Positions 33,261 through 43,794 of a stretch of DNA of 64,000 nt are shown here, in pieces. Position 1 is the stretch's first letter. Each line of letters starts with the position of its first letter. Below the pieces are notes generated by a model. That model was not told where the DNA came from. It saw only the letters and a list, made by a program, of their open reading frames with translations, and ran no database searches. The position numbers and the translations under genes are program-made. Source of the stretch: Siphonodentalium dalli (Eukaryota > Mollusca > Scaphopoda > Gadilida > Siphonodentaliidae); assembly GCA_032622095.1 (NCBI GenBank), contig CP136061.1, forward strand, positions 232,866,944 to 232,930,943. Direction: 5' to 3'.

Positions 33261-34383
33261 ATGTAGATGTTGAGATTTCCTTGCATATTTTCTTCTGTAA
33301 ACCATCTCCAAATAGAGCACTAGACTTCTCTGAAATAATTCCCCAGAGAAGACCTGTTGGCGGCAATTCTTCATGCTGCAAGTTAAGTACCAAGACACAC
33401 GCGAATGTCCATTTGAAGTGAGCGTCGACGTAAGAATAATACGTTCGCGTCTGTCCGCAGAACTCCAACTTCAAATTTCCCCAAGAACAATCCTCCAAAA
33501 TCCTAGCTCACCATCTGAACAAACAAAAAAAACTACCCAAACAACCAGGTGTGCAATATGTGTTTTACTCCATTCGAATGTGAGCTCTTGGGATTAAATG
33601 GCGCTGACCAGACCAGACTCACTTCCTTTATTGGACACACAAGGAAGCTTTGAGGACATTGTAGCCACATCCATGTGAGGTGGCTGTGGAATACCCCACT
33701 TTTCCACTTCAATTCACCAAGGACAAAAAGTGTCTCTATGTGCCTACATATATTTATACATAGCTACATACTAGTCTTATCAAAAACTCGTGCCATTTCC
33801 GATCACATCTCCTGTTAATTCGCGTGGTGAGTTGGGTCGACCAATAGTGTAGAGGATAGTACCAGTTGTGTCCAATGGTTCAAAATAACACTTGTCGCAA
33901 ATTATCCTCAAGGGTGTACGTGCATGTTTGTGGAACAGTGCTGACCAGACAATAAGACAAATGGACCCTGGTAATCCATTTACGTGAGGCATGTACAGTA
34001 ATTATCAACAATACAACCCATATGTACACTATCAATAGTTTGTGTATATATTTTATACACACTGTATATTCATTGCAAATATGCTCTCGATTTATGCATG
34101 GAGGTAGACAACAATAAATGCATTAATCACAGAAATCGTATATTGTGAGTTTATAAATCTTGAAATGAATTTAACCCTAATAATAGAATTCATTAGTGGA
34201 CACATTTTTTGTCCACCTTCGAACACGCGTCAATCAGCCCGTCCATATATATATGAGCGTGTATCCCTCCAGCATGTGCCCTGGTAACTCAGCCATAGGT
34301 TATCCATTACTAGATAGTCCGGTTTCCATTCCATAATATAGCTTCGCTTTGGGGAGAAATCGGAGATAAAGTCGGAGTAAAGT
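33261..34383. other. Intronic, nothing secure
   Basis: Near 33545-33650 a plus-strand stretch reads VCNMCFTPFECELLG with one CxxC pair, but there is no complete finger or splice context. Confidence 0.35.
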
Positions 34384-34490
34384 GATTTGACTCACAGGCA
34401 TTGGACACTCCGTCTGAATGCACCCTTAGAATAATAATAAATTACTCTAATGGTGCATTAACACTGAGTGCCAATGCCTGTGATTTACTA
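34384..34490. repeat. About 105-bp imperfect palindrome
   Basis: Inverted arms share TCACAGGCATTGG, CACTC and AATGCACC around an AT-rich loop (ATAATAATAAATTACTC). Likely a small foldback element; ends approximate. Confidence 0.6.
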
Positions 34491-35059
34491 TGCAACAAGC
34501 CGACAACCCCATACCTGATTATGAAGAGTATGATTTGGTAAAACGAAAATGGCACCAAGCTAACTGTATTCTTGACTTACTGAAAAAAGGTCGTAAAATT
34601 GTAACTTTATAACATCGAGGCATAAATGTTTATTCTATTTTGTCGTATAAATTTAAAAACCTCGTAAAATTTAGCCGCGAAAAAAAAATTATTTCAGAAA
34701 AATCGTATCAAAATAAGTTGGCATTTGTCTCATTTTCTACTGCTGCAAACTCGTGGGTTTCATAATAAGTCGATGTGCGGGGTTCATATCTACAGATTGG
34801 TGGCACTGATATACTTGGCATTGTAGCATATTAAAATATAATCGTTTTTTTGTCTCTCCTGAAAATGTCTAAAAAGACCGCAATTTTTTTTCGACATATT
34901 TGAATACAACCGATGATATGTACTCCCCTGACATTTTATTGATTGGCTGTTCCGAAGTTTTTGTATACGATTGGATAAATTTTTAGTCTTTCTTTATTTC
35001 AAACATCTTTGTGTTTTAGGACCTAATTTAACTTGTTAACTTTCTTTTAATCAGCTTTT
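34491..35059. other. Intronic, nothing recognised
   Basis: No exon or clear repeat. Confidence 0.4.
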
Positions 35060-36004
35060 TTAGTCAACGTATTTTCATATAAACAAAGATGAATAACTAT
35101 AGAACAAAAAACCAAAACAAAACAGTTGAATGTGCCATTAAATGTCCTCATAGTGGTGAACATCCATACAAATTTCGTTGAGATCCGAGCATTACTGTTC
35201 AAGTTATGACCTGAACAGACATCGGATGGACCAAAGAGCCAACATTTCCAGATAAACAAAGGTGAATAACTCTAGAATGGAAAATCCGAACAAAACAATG
35301 GAACCCTCTATTGAATGTCATCATGGTAGTGAACATCCATACCAAATTTCATTGAGATCCCAGCACAACTGTTGAAGTTACAACATGAATAGACACCAGA
35401 CGGACCAAAAAGCCAACATTTCCAGATAAACAAAGATGAATAACTGTAGAATGGGAAATCCGAACAAAACGACGGAACCCTCTATTTAATTTCCTCATAG
35501 TAGTGAACATCCATACCAAATTTCATTGAGATCCCAGCACAACTGTTGAAGTTATGTCATGAACAGACACCATTCTGACCAAAAAGCCAACATTTCCAGA
35601 TAAACAAAGATGCATAACTCTAGAATGGAAAATCCGAACAAAACGATGGAACCCTCTATTTAATGTCCTCATAGTAGTGAACATCCATACCAAATTTCAT
35701 TGAGATCCCAGCACAACTGTTGAAGTTATGTCATGAACAGACACCATACTGACCAAAAAGCCAACATTTCCAGATAAACAAAGATGCATAACTCTAGAAT
35801 GGAAAATCCGAACAAAACGATGGAACCCTCTATTTAATGTTCTCATAGTAGTGAACATCTATAACTAATTTTATTCAGATCCGAGCACTACTGTTCAAGT
35901 TATGACATGAACAGACATCGGACGGACGTACGTACATATGGACGCACGGACAGACGGACAGGTGCAAAACAGTATACCCCCCTTTTTTTTTTAAAGGGGG
36001 TATA
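35060..36004. repeat. Tandem-core repeat element, family 3
   Basis: Five units of about 180 bp: ATTTCCAGATAAACAAAG, CCGAACAAAACGATGGAACC, AGTGAACATCCATACCAAA, TTCATTGAGATCCCAGCAC, GTCATGAACAGACACC. The array ends in a GGACGGACGTACG...GGACAGACGGACAGG stretch and a hairpin CCCCCCTTTTTTTTTTAAAG with GGGG. Confidence 0.8.
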
Positions 36005-36410
36005 ATAACTTGTAAACCGCATATCAGGTAAAATCTAAGTCGAAAAAGGGGCATCTCAGTCAAAATCATGCGGACGAAACCCATATTCGAACTTGATCTG
36101 TATTTTTTGGGTGGTAAACTAATATACCAAATTTGGTTCTGTTCACTTGATTCAATCTAAAGTTATCATCCGGAAACCGCAAATCAGGTAAAACCTAAGT
36201 CGAAAAGGGACATAACTCAGTCAAAATCATGCAGACGAAACCCATATTCGAACATGATCTGTATTTTGGGGTGGTAAACTAACCTACCAAATTTGGTTCA
36301 GTTCACCCGATTCAATCTAAAGTTATCATCCAGAAACCAAAAGCGGACAGACGGACAGACAACCTATTTACATATAATAAGCCCGTTTTTTCAAACAGGC
36401 GTATAAAACA
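36005..36410. repeat. Tandem-core repeat, family 2, two units
   Basis: Same units as 15285-16435, abutting the family 3 element on its left. Ends in GGACAGACGGACAGACAACC and the hairpin GCCCGTTTTTTCAAACAGGC, just 10 bp before exon 3's donor. Confidence 0.75.
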
Positions 36411-36419
36411 GATACTCAC

Positions 36420-36782
36420 CTCTTGGGGATCTCCCTGCTGATCCATATGTTTATTTGCATCATGTTGAGATAGCTCATCCTGTTCTTTGTTGTGGTTGGA
36501 TTGACCATCCTCCTCCCCCACGTAACGAGAAGACATAGACATTGTACTGCTATCCTTTAATATATGCTGAGACGTCTCTGTTTTATTAGTAACCTTATCT
36601 GTAGCATTCTTTTCTGCTTCATTTTGTGTTGGACCAGCTATTCTCAATACTCTGGGCTTCTTTAGCTTACTGTACTTGAGGTGATTGTTATCACTGTGCA
36701 CATTATTAATATGAGTTTTAAGGTTGCCTTTTGATGTGAAACCGATTGCACACTTCCCACATTCGAATGGACGCCCTCGATC
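36420..36782 (-). CDS. C2H2 zinc-finger gene, exon 3: finger 13
   Basis: Acceptor TTTGTTTTACAG (AG at 36783-36784), 363 bp (121 codons, phase 0), donor CAAGAG|GTGAGT (intron from 36419). It contains one finger, FECGKCAIGFTSKGNLKTH with distal NNVH, and then a polar linker with SSTMSMSSRYVGEEDGQSN, which parallels exon 4. Single-finger exons between blocks of multi-finger exons are unusual and look like exon duplications. Confidence 0.85.
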
Positions 36783-36789
36783 CTGTAAA

Positions 36790-38620
36790 ACAAATGAAAG
36801 TGTCAATGACACTGGTGATGGCCTGCAGGAAATTGTTGATGGATGCAGGCACTTCCGCCCTGACACATGTACAGACACCAACCCATGCCAATGACTCAAA
36901 CATGACTTTGTCAAGTTCAGCTAAAAATTGATTTTTATCAAGCCTCTATCTAGCTAAAATCACATGGTGGGTTCACCACTTCCATGACCATAATATGGTA
37001 ATATGCAAATCATATATATAGAACGCCCCCATCATAATGTTAAGGGGAAGGACCTTGTGAAGGATGGTGTAAATAGTCGCTATTTAGGCCTAACGCATGG
37101 TATGTAACGACACAAATGTTAAATTAATCTTGTAGATCGTTTTGGATGTGATTCAAGATGGCTGCTGGTGGCTGGCCACGTTTTTCATCAAAAATCATTT
37201 AAATACAATAGCTCCCATCAAGAGGTGATCCTAAACATGCCTGTATATTTTCAAAAGATTTCTCCAATACATGCGGGCTGTATTCAAATTTGAATACAAG
37301 ATGGCTGCTGGAGGCCATGTTACTTAACGACTTTCGAAAAAAAATGATCTAGAGATCACCCGAACATCCATATGAGGGATGTGGCCTGCAGGGTGTGCCA
37401 AAGGAAAATGTTGACAGATGCATGCACACCCGCCCGACGCATGTAGACACCAACCCATGTCAATTTGTCAAGTTCAGTTAAAAATGGATTGTTATCAAGT
37501 CTCTATCTAGCTAAAATCACTTCTGTCAGCATAATATGGTAATATAGAACGACCCCATCATGATGTTAAGGGGAAGGACCTTGCGAAGGATCATGTAAAT
37601 AGTCGCTATTTAGGCCTAACGCATGGTATGTAACAACACAAATGTTAGATAATAACGGCTTATCATATAATGAAAGTGTCAATGACACTGTACCTCAACT
37701 TTGGGAGGCGTTGATTTTATGCTAAGCATCGGTGGCTCCTATCTAGATGTCACCCCAAAGATCCCTATGAAGTTTGGTGACAATCGGATGAGGGATGTGG
37801 CCTGAAGGGTGTGCCAAAGGATTTAGTCATGCAAAGAGTAAAATACAAGATGGCTGTCAGCGGCCATATTTTTAATAAAAAATTCAAATTTGATAGCTCT
37901 CATCTAGAGGTGATTCTAATCATGCCTGTAAATTTCCAAAACATTTCTTAGATATATGCGGGCTGCAGGGTCTGCCGATGGATTCCAATTTGAAATCCAA
38001 GATGGCTGCTGGTGGCCATGTTTTTTAAATCAATTTCAGAATTAATCGATGGCTCCCATCTGGAGGTCTGTATGAAGTATGATGACAATCAAATGATGGA
38101 TGTAGCCTGTAGGGTGTGCCAAAGGATTTTGTCATGCAAAGAATAAAATCCAAGATGGCTGCTGGCGGCCATGTTTTTTAACGAATTTCAGAAATAATCG
38201 ATGACTCCCATATAGAGGTCACCCCGAAAATCCATATGAAGTTTGGTGGCGATTAGATGAGACATGTGGTCTGTAGTGTGTGCCAAAGGATTTAGTCATG
38301 CAAAGAGTAAAATTCAAGATGGCTGCCAGCGGCCATGTTTTTCTTTGAAAATTGTAATAATTTGATAGCTCCCATCTAGAGGTGATCCTTAACATACCTG
38401 AAAATTTTCAAAACATTTCTCCAATAAATGCGGGCTGCAGGGTGTGCCAATGTATTCAAATCCAAAATGGCTGCTGTTTTTTAACGAATTTCCGAAAAAA
38501 ATTGATGGCTCCCATCTTGGGGTCATCCCGAAGATCCATATGAAGTTTGGTGATGATCGGAGGAGGGATGCGGCCTGTAGGGTGAGCCAAAGGAAATTGT
38601 TGATGGACAGACGCACGTGC
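36790..38620. repeat. Tandem-core repeat element, family 4
   Basis: About ten degenerate units of roughly 150-180 bp around AAGATGGCTGCTGG, GGCCATGTTTTT, CTCCCATCTAGAGGT, TATGAAGTTTGGTGA and GGTGTGCCAAAGGA. A larger duplication is superimposed: 36826-37125 and 37395-37650 share GACACCAACCCATG, TCTATCTAGCTAAAATCAC, GTTAAGGGGAAGGACCTTG and TAGTCGCTATTTAGGCCTAA. Occupies most of intron 2. Confidence 0.7.
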
Positions 38621-38673
38621 GACAAGCCATATTTCTGCTGTGGTTAAGGAGTCGATTATTTAGGGCATTACTG
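38621..38673. mobile_element. Remnant of the palindromic pogo-like MITE
   Basis: Only the right arm, with an internal deletion, survives (ACAAGCCATATTT joined to CTGCTGTGGTTAAGGAG, ending GGGCATTACTG). Confidence 0.75.
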
Positions 38674-38858
38674 TATATAATATCTGCTTATAAATAAATA
38701 CTTCAATTGTTTATTAACACATATCGGAAGTTGTGAAGTAGCAATTTTTCTTTTCATCGTGTTGGTCCATAGCTGATTCCGTGCTTTTGTGCAACAACTG
38801 AGCCAAAAAATTGACTTTTGGTATAAATAAATAAATTTCACACTGCCAGTATATACTA

Positions 38859-39072
38859 CAGTAATGCTCTTAAGTAATCAACTTTTTAACCACAGCAGAA
38901 TTATGGGTAACTTTTCAGGATTTAGTCGGAAATATGGCCTGTTGCCATTCATCGGAAAGCTGTCCGGGAGAGCTTTCCGATGAATGGCAACAAGCCATAT
39001 TTCCGTCTAAATCCTGGAAAGTTACCCATAATTCTGCTGTGTTTAAGAAGTCGATTACTTAGAGCATTACGG
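38859..39072. mobile_element. Palindromic pogo/mariner-like MITE in intron 2
   Basis: 214 bp, CAGTAATGC left end, TA flanks (38857-38858, 39073-39074). The right terminal CTG has changed to CGG. Confidence 0.85.
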
Positions 39073-39417
39073 TAGTTGGAATATCAAACTATCATCACAA
39101 ATTCAACATACAAATGTCTCACCAAGCATGAAACTTACAAATATTGACAATTTTGACCCAAGTCCTCACACATCCCTGTGTTTCACTTCTGGACCAAAAC
39201 GCCTGAGGACAGACGAAAAAAAAATTGTGTTATAAATCTGATCAGGACTAGGTAATCTAGATATATAACGTTATGTATAATGTATTGTATCTTTATTATA
39301 ATTACACATATATTAAGTGACAATGTGGTCACGATGGACATATATCATTAAAGACATTCAAAGACGCTCTAGTCTTGTGACTCATGTCCCTGTATAGCCA
39401 TGTGTGTTTAAACTTAC

Positions 39418-39624
39418 TGTATGCATGAACATGATATGTGTATTGAGATCTGATTTCCTTCTGAATGGCCGGCCGCAGACATAACATAGATGTGGCTTTA
39501 ATCCCTCATGCTTCAACATGTGGTTTTTCAAATTCTGCTTCGTAGTGTACTTTGTTCCACAGACTTCACATTCATGTCGATATTTTGTCTGTCCTGCTTT
39601 TACCTTCAATTTGTATTCTCGTTC
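39418..39624 (-). CDS. C2H2 zinc-finger gene, exon 2: fingers 11-12
   Basis: Acceptor TTTGTATTTTCAG (AG at 39625-39626), 207 bp (69 codons), donor CATACA|GTAAGT, phase 0 at both ends. Two fingers: HECEVCGTKYTTKQNLKNH and HLCYVCGRPFRRKSDLNTH with distal FMH. The second is very like the last finger of exon 1 (CGKSFRRKCDMVSHIKLMH), and both exons end right after it. Confidence 0.9.
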
Positions 39625-40439
39625 CTGAAAATACAAATCACAAACTATAGATAGAAGGACACAAGTGTGAGATCTTGTTAACGTTATTGCACGAGTTTGT
39701 TGTGACGCGATGGTAAAACAAGAACCGAGAGCTGTTTGAGAAGATTTATCATCGTGAATGGTGAATTTCTTTGGAAAAATCGTATAACAAGAACATCTAG
39801 TGTTTTGAGCGAAAATTATGACGTTTGTGATCGAGACAAATTTTCATTTTCATTCGTGGCAAACCACTCGCAAAAATAAACATTTGTCTCGCTCACTCAT
39901 GATTAAATTTTCAGTATCCACTTGTAGATATCCTCTATATAGTGATTACTTTATGTTAATATTGACTGAAATATGAAGCGTACGGTGGAAAAATAATTTA
40001 AAGCATAGTATTTTGTCTATTGCTTTGTCCCACACTTTCCCATTATTTAAACAGTTTTTATGGGAAGAATTTCCTGAGTTTGATGTTATAATTTGAATAG
40101 AACAGTTTCTTTTAAAAACAATCTTTGTAACTCATGTACTGTTCAGCTGTTTGTCAATAGTTGTAGTTAGGGTGGTGATGAATATTTTTTTAATTATATT
40201 TTTTTCCTCCTGCATTTCTTTTACCCTAGCAAATGTATGTCGTTGGATCTGGTCTGGGAAGAGATACAGCATCTTTAACATACATTTGAGCTAAAATTTA
40301 ACTGAATTGAACCTGTTGATAAAACGCACCACAATACACTTTCACAAAAAACATTTAGTATTTCCTGAAGAAAGATTTATGTCATACATAGAGCAATAAC
40401 TTTGTTGTTCTTTCAAGTTCAGGTGTCTATTGAATGTTT
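39625..40439. other. Intronic, nothing recognised
   Basis: No exon or clear repeat. Confidence 0.4.
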
Positions 40440-40660
40440 GAATTTGAATGTTTATTTGCACATTTATACAATACAGTAATACATAATTATATGTATACAG
40501 ATTTACATGTGCAGGGGTGGCATGGTCAGTACAGGCCGTCTTCCTGCCACCCCTGTAATATAACATTACATGTATGATTAAGATGGCGTTCATAGCTGAA
40601 TAATGAGTATTTACAACAAGGATGAGCGTAGAAGGGTTTATCAATGAGAAATCTTCATAT
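40440..40660 (-). mobile_element. Probable LINE 3' end
   Basis: On the minus strand a hairpin-forming CAGGGGTGGCAGG...CCACCCCTG segment is followed by an AT-rich stretch, AATAAACATTCAAATTC and a short CAAACATTCAA tail. This arrangement is common at 3' ends of invertebrate LINEs. No coding sequence is attached. Confidence 0.4.
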
Positions 40661-41246
40661 AAAATAGGACAGGCTATTTACATTGTATGTGTATTGCAAC
40701 TGGTACACACACATTGTTTACCAAACATGTAGTCATTATAAAAGTATGACATATCAGGGATTATCATTGGTAGCGTTAGAGACCCCTTTCTCAATTTTCT
40801 CAATATAGAATGTGTGCCCCCCTCCATTTCAGGTCTGGAAAATTGCACCTGCCGACCATGGTAAGAAAATCTAGAGCTATCGTCACTCTGAAACCTTTAC
40901 TTTATAGCACTACATAATTGTGATGATTAAATGAAGAGAAAGCAGTGCATGCTATTTTTAAATGCAATGTACCTTTTCCAGAAGTTGTGAATTATTCCGT
41001 TTCCGATTCCTGAATTTCAATGAACACAAATGGTGCAATATTTGCTTGGGGTCCGATGTTTGTGTTTAAAGTTGTATTTTTTTATGACTTCAATGAGTCT
41101 TTCTGTGACATATAATGCTAATTAAAAGGTAATTCAAGTATTTATCAACCTATTTTGTTACTGGGAACAATTCAAAAGCAAATATTATCAGGTGTAATTT
41201 GGAGCGGAAACTGCCATGTGGCTTTAAAGAAAATTGTACGATTTAC

Positions 41247-42803
41247 CTCTGAATGCATTAATTTGATATGCGAAACCATGTCACACTTTCTTCTGAATGA
41301 CTTCCCGCATTTACTGCAGCTATGTGGCTTCAATCCGAGGTGTATCAGCATGTGACTCTGCATAGTTTGCTTGCTGGTGAACTTCCTTCCACAGCTGACA
41401 TCTCCACATTGGTATGCGTATCTTTCTTCTTTGGTGGAAGCATGCACCCTCGTAACATGCCCTTGTAGATATGCTTTCCGTGCAAACCGACTGCCGCATT
41501 CCTCGCACACATATTTTTTACCAGAAGGCGAGTTGTGGTCAGTTGGTTGATCATCAGCTTTGTCATTATTTTCTGCATCAATTAACTCGGATTGATCATC
41601 TATATTATTCTCTTCACTAATATCCGCTGGTTCGGATTTAATCTGTCCAACATGACCTGGGATATCAGTTGCTACACCATTGTTTTCAAGTGAAGTGTGT
41701 GCTTCACTAATATCCGCTGGTTCGGATTTAATCAGTCCAACATGACCTGGGATATCGGTTGCTACACCATTGTTTTCAAGTGAAGTGTGTGCTTCTAAGA
41801 TGGCTTTAGATTGGGGTGATTCGGCACATGATCCATCATTGTATAACTCTTTGTGTTTTCTCAGCTCAGATTTCCGTTTGAAAGTCATTCTGCAAATTTT
41901 GCATTCAAAAGGTTTCACTCCTAAATGGACCAATAAGTGATAGTTAAGAGATGATTGTAAGTGAAATTTTCTTCGACAGAACTGACACCCGCGGGTATTT
42001 TCTTTAGACACATTTAGTTCATTATACATGTTGAGAAGATAGTCTTTTCCATTAGCATCATTTGAGTTTCCAGAATTTTTTAGATTTATTGTGTTTTTCA
42101 CTTGGGAATCAGTGGGAGTAAAATCAGATCCCATACCACTTCCCAAGGCAGTTTTCACTGAATTGAGATCGCTCAAACGTGGTAACTCAACACCATGAGT
42201 TCGTAAATGCTGTTTCAAGTGACACCTGGTCAAATACTTCTTATCACAAATATGACATTCATAAGGCCGGATCCCTGCATGATAGTTCATGTGCGAATCA
42301 AGAGAGTATTTGCAAATGAAACGAGCATCACACACCTCACAAGCGTACGGTTTATCGCCAGTATGAAGTTTTTTGTGTTTATTGAGTTGACTTTTCTGAC
42401 AGAAGCTCTTTTCACACATGTCACATCTGAATGGCTTTTGTCCTGTGTGGGTCCTTACATGTTGCAGAAGGTCTGATTTACGTCGGAACTTCTTATTACA
42501 TAATGCACAACCATGTGGTTTACGATCGGTGTGAATAACCATGTGCTGGCTTAATTTAGTTAATTTGTCAAATTCCTTATGACAAACACCACACTGGTAT
42601 ACCTGGTGAGGGCTATTAGTAAGCTTTGTCAACCCAGCACTGATCGATGCCAGCTCTGGTGATACTGGTCTTGGGTCTAAATTGGATACTGATTTGCCAG
42701 CAATTGAGTTGTCACTCATAACAGGAGGAACATTGTCAGATTCTCCAGCAGTAACATCAAATAACGTGTAGTCCGTAGAATCATCATCCGCCGTGTGCAT
42801 CAT
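41247..42803 (-). CDS. C2H2 zinc-finger gene, exon 1 (first coding): fingers 1-10
   Basis: ATG at 42803 with an in-frame TAG just upstream; 519 codons; donor TCAGAG|GTAAAT (intron from 41246). An acidic N-terminus (DDDSTDYTLFDV) is followed by fingers 1-5 from residue 69 (YQCGVCHKEFDKLTKLSQH to YECHICDKKYLTRCHLKQH) with TGEKP-type linkers. Then come a ~70-residue spacer, fingers 6-7 (finger 7 has Tyr for its last His), an acidic linker with a duplicated 30-residue IKSEPADIS unit, and fingers 8-10. A pyrimidine-tract acceptor (TCTCTCTCTTCAG, AG at 42881-42882) suggests an upstream non-coding exon. Joined to exons 2-5 (39418-39624, 36420-36782, 28077-28409, 23612-24664) the model gives 1170 residues and 23 fingers, all introns phase 0. 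Probable nuclear DNA-binding regulator; no orthologue named. Confidence 0.9.
41615..41794. repeat. 90-bp in-frame tandem duplication in exon 1
   Basis: Two nearly identical 90-bp copies (period checked at 41621 and 41711, TATCCGCTGGTTCGGATTTA) add exactly 30 residues each and duplicate an IKSEP motif. One Leu/Gln difference separates the copies. Confidence 0.95.
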
Positions 42804-42880
42804 TTTGATAGTTAGATTGGGGTACTACTATTTTTTCTTTGCAGTTAATCTAGTGTAAATCTGTAGTCAATTCAGGATAT
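42804..42880 (-). other. 5'UTR part of exon 1, zinc-finger gene
   Basis: Between the predicted acceptor (AG 42881-42882) and the ATG at 42803. Contains an in-frame stop, supporting the chosen start. Confidence 0.6.
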
Positions 42881-42882
42881 CT

Positions 42883-43304
42883 GAAGAGAGAGAGAACATC
42901 ATTTATTATTGTGACATGAGCATAACATAAATCGTAATTACAGATAATATAATGCAAAACATTTAGCACCCGGCCTATAAGTCATGGCTACATTATGTCA
43001 AATGTACATGATGTGACCAAGCACATGTTAGCTATCCTTTGTAAAATATATATAAAGTAGAGAAGCGCCACATATTTCTTTTTGGACATTTGGAGATATT
43101 CGGGTTTATGTATCTTGTACATTAGTGTGGTCGTGGTACGCAAAAAAAGGGGTTGACCCAGAAGAAATTGGTAAAGAAGCGATCTCGGTGTCATTCAACG
43201 CGGGAGAATCTCTGCTACAACATAATACTTGTATATGCTGATTCAACTGGTGTATTATTTTATTGCTATATGAACAATTTTCTTCACACAAAAGCATAAA
43301 AGAA
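42883..43304. other. Upstream of the zinc-finger gene, nothing recognised
   Basis: No exon identified. A non-coding first exon and promoter should lie somewhere to the right of 42883, but none can be pointed to. Confidence 0.4.
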
Positions 43305-43601
43305 CAAGAGCACGCCGTCGGGGCGTGGCATAATACATGTATGTCGGTTTGTGGAGTAGAGTGGGGCATGTAGACAAAACCCATATTTGAACTTGATCTG
43401 TATTATGTATACCAAATTTGGTTCAGTTCACTCGATTCAATCTAAAGTTATCATCTGGAAAGCGCATATCAGATAAAATCTAAGTAAAAAAAGGGGCATA
43501 ACTCAGTCAAAATCATCCTGACGAAACCCATATTCGAACTTGATCTGTATTTTGGGGTGGTAAACTAATATACCAAATTTGGTTCAGTTCACTTGATTCA
43601 A
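43305..43601. repeat. Tandem-core repeat, family 2, truncated
   Basis: Begins AAGAGCACGCCGTCGGGGC, as at 15285, with one and a half units. Cut off by the MITE remnant at 43602. Confidence 0.7.
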
Positions 43602-43677
43602 TATTTCCGACTAAATCTTGAAAAATTACCCATAATTCTGCTGTGGTTAAGGAGTCGATTATTTAGAGCATTACTGT
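43602..43677. mobile_element. Right arm of a palindromic pogo-like MITE
   Basis: ATTTCCGACTAAATCTTG through CTGTGGTTAAGGAGTCGATT to GCATTACTG, TA on the right. The left arm is missing. Confidence 0.75.
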
Positions 43678-43794
43678 AGCACAGACATTTAATACAAACA
43701 CTATTCTGAATTCCAACTTGATTAGTAGGCTATTTTCCACGATAAAAAGTCTGAAATTTCACAGTTTACCAAGTTAATTGATTCCCAATCCTGC

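Noticed and set aside
33545-33650. A zinc-finger exon at 33.5 kb (CxxC in VCNMCFTPFECE)
   Set aside because: Only one Cys pair, no properly spaced His pair, wrong strand relative to the gene, and no splice signals.
41172-41246. C-terminal extension of exon 1 past the donor
   Set aside because: The frame stays open for about 24 codons after GTAAAT, but these residues show no finger pattern, whereas splicing to exon 2 continues the array in phase.
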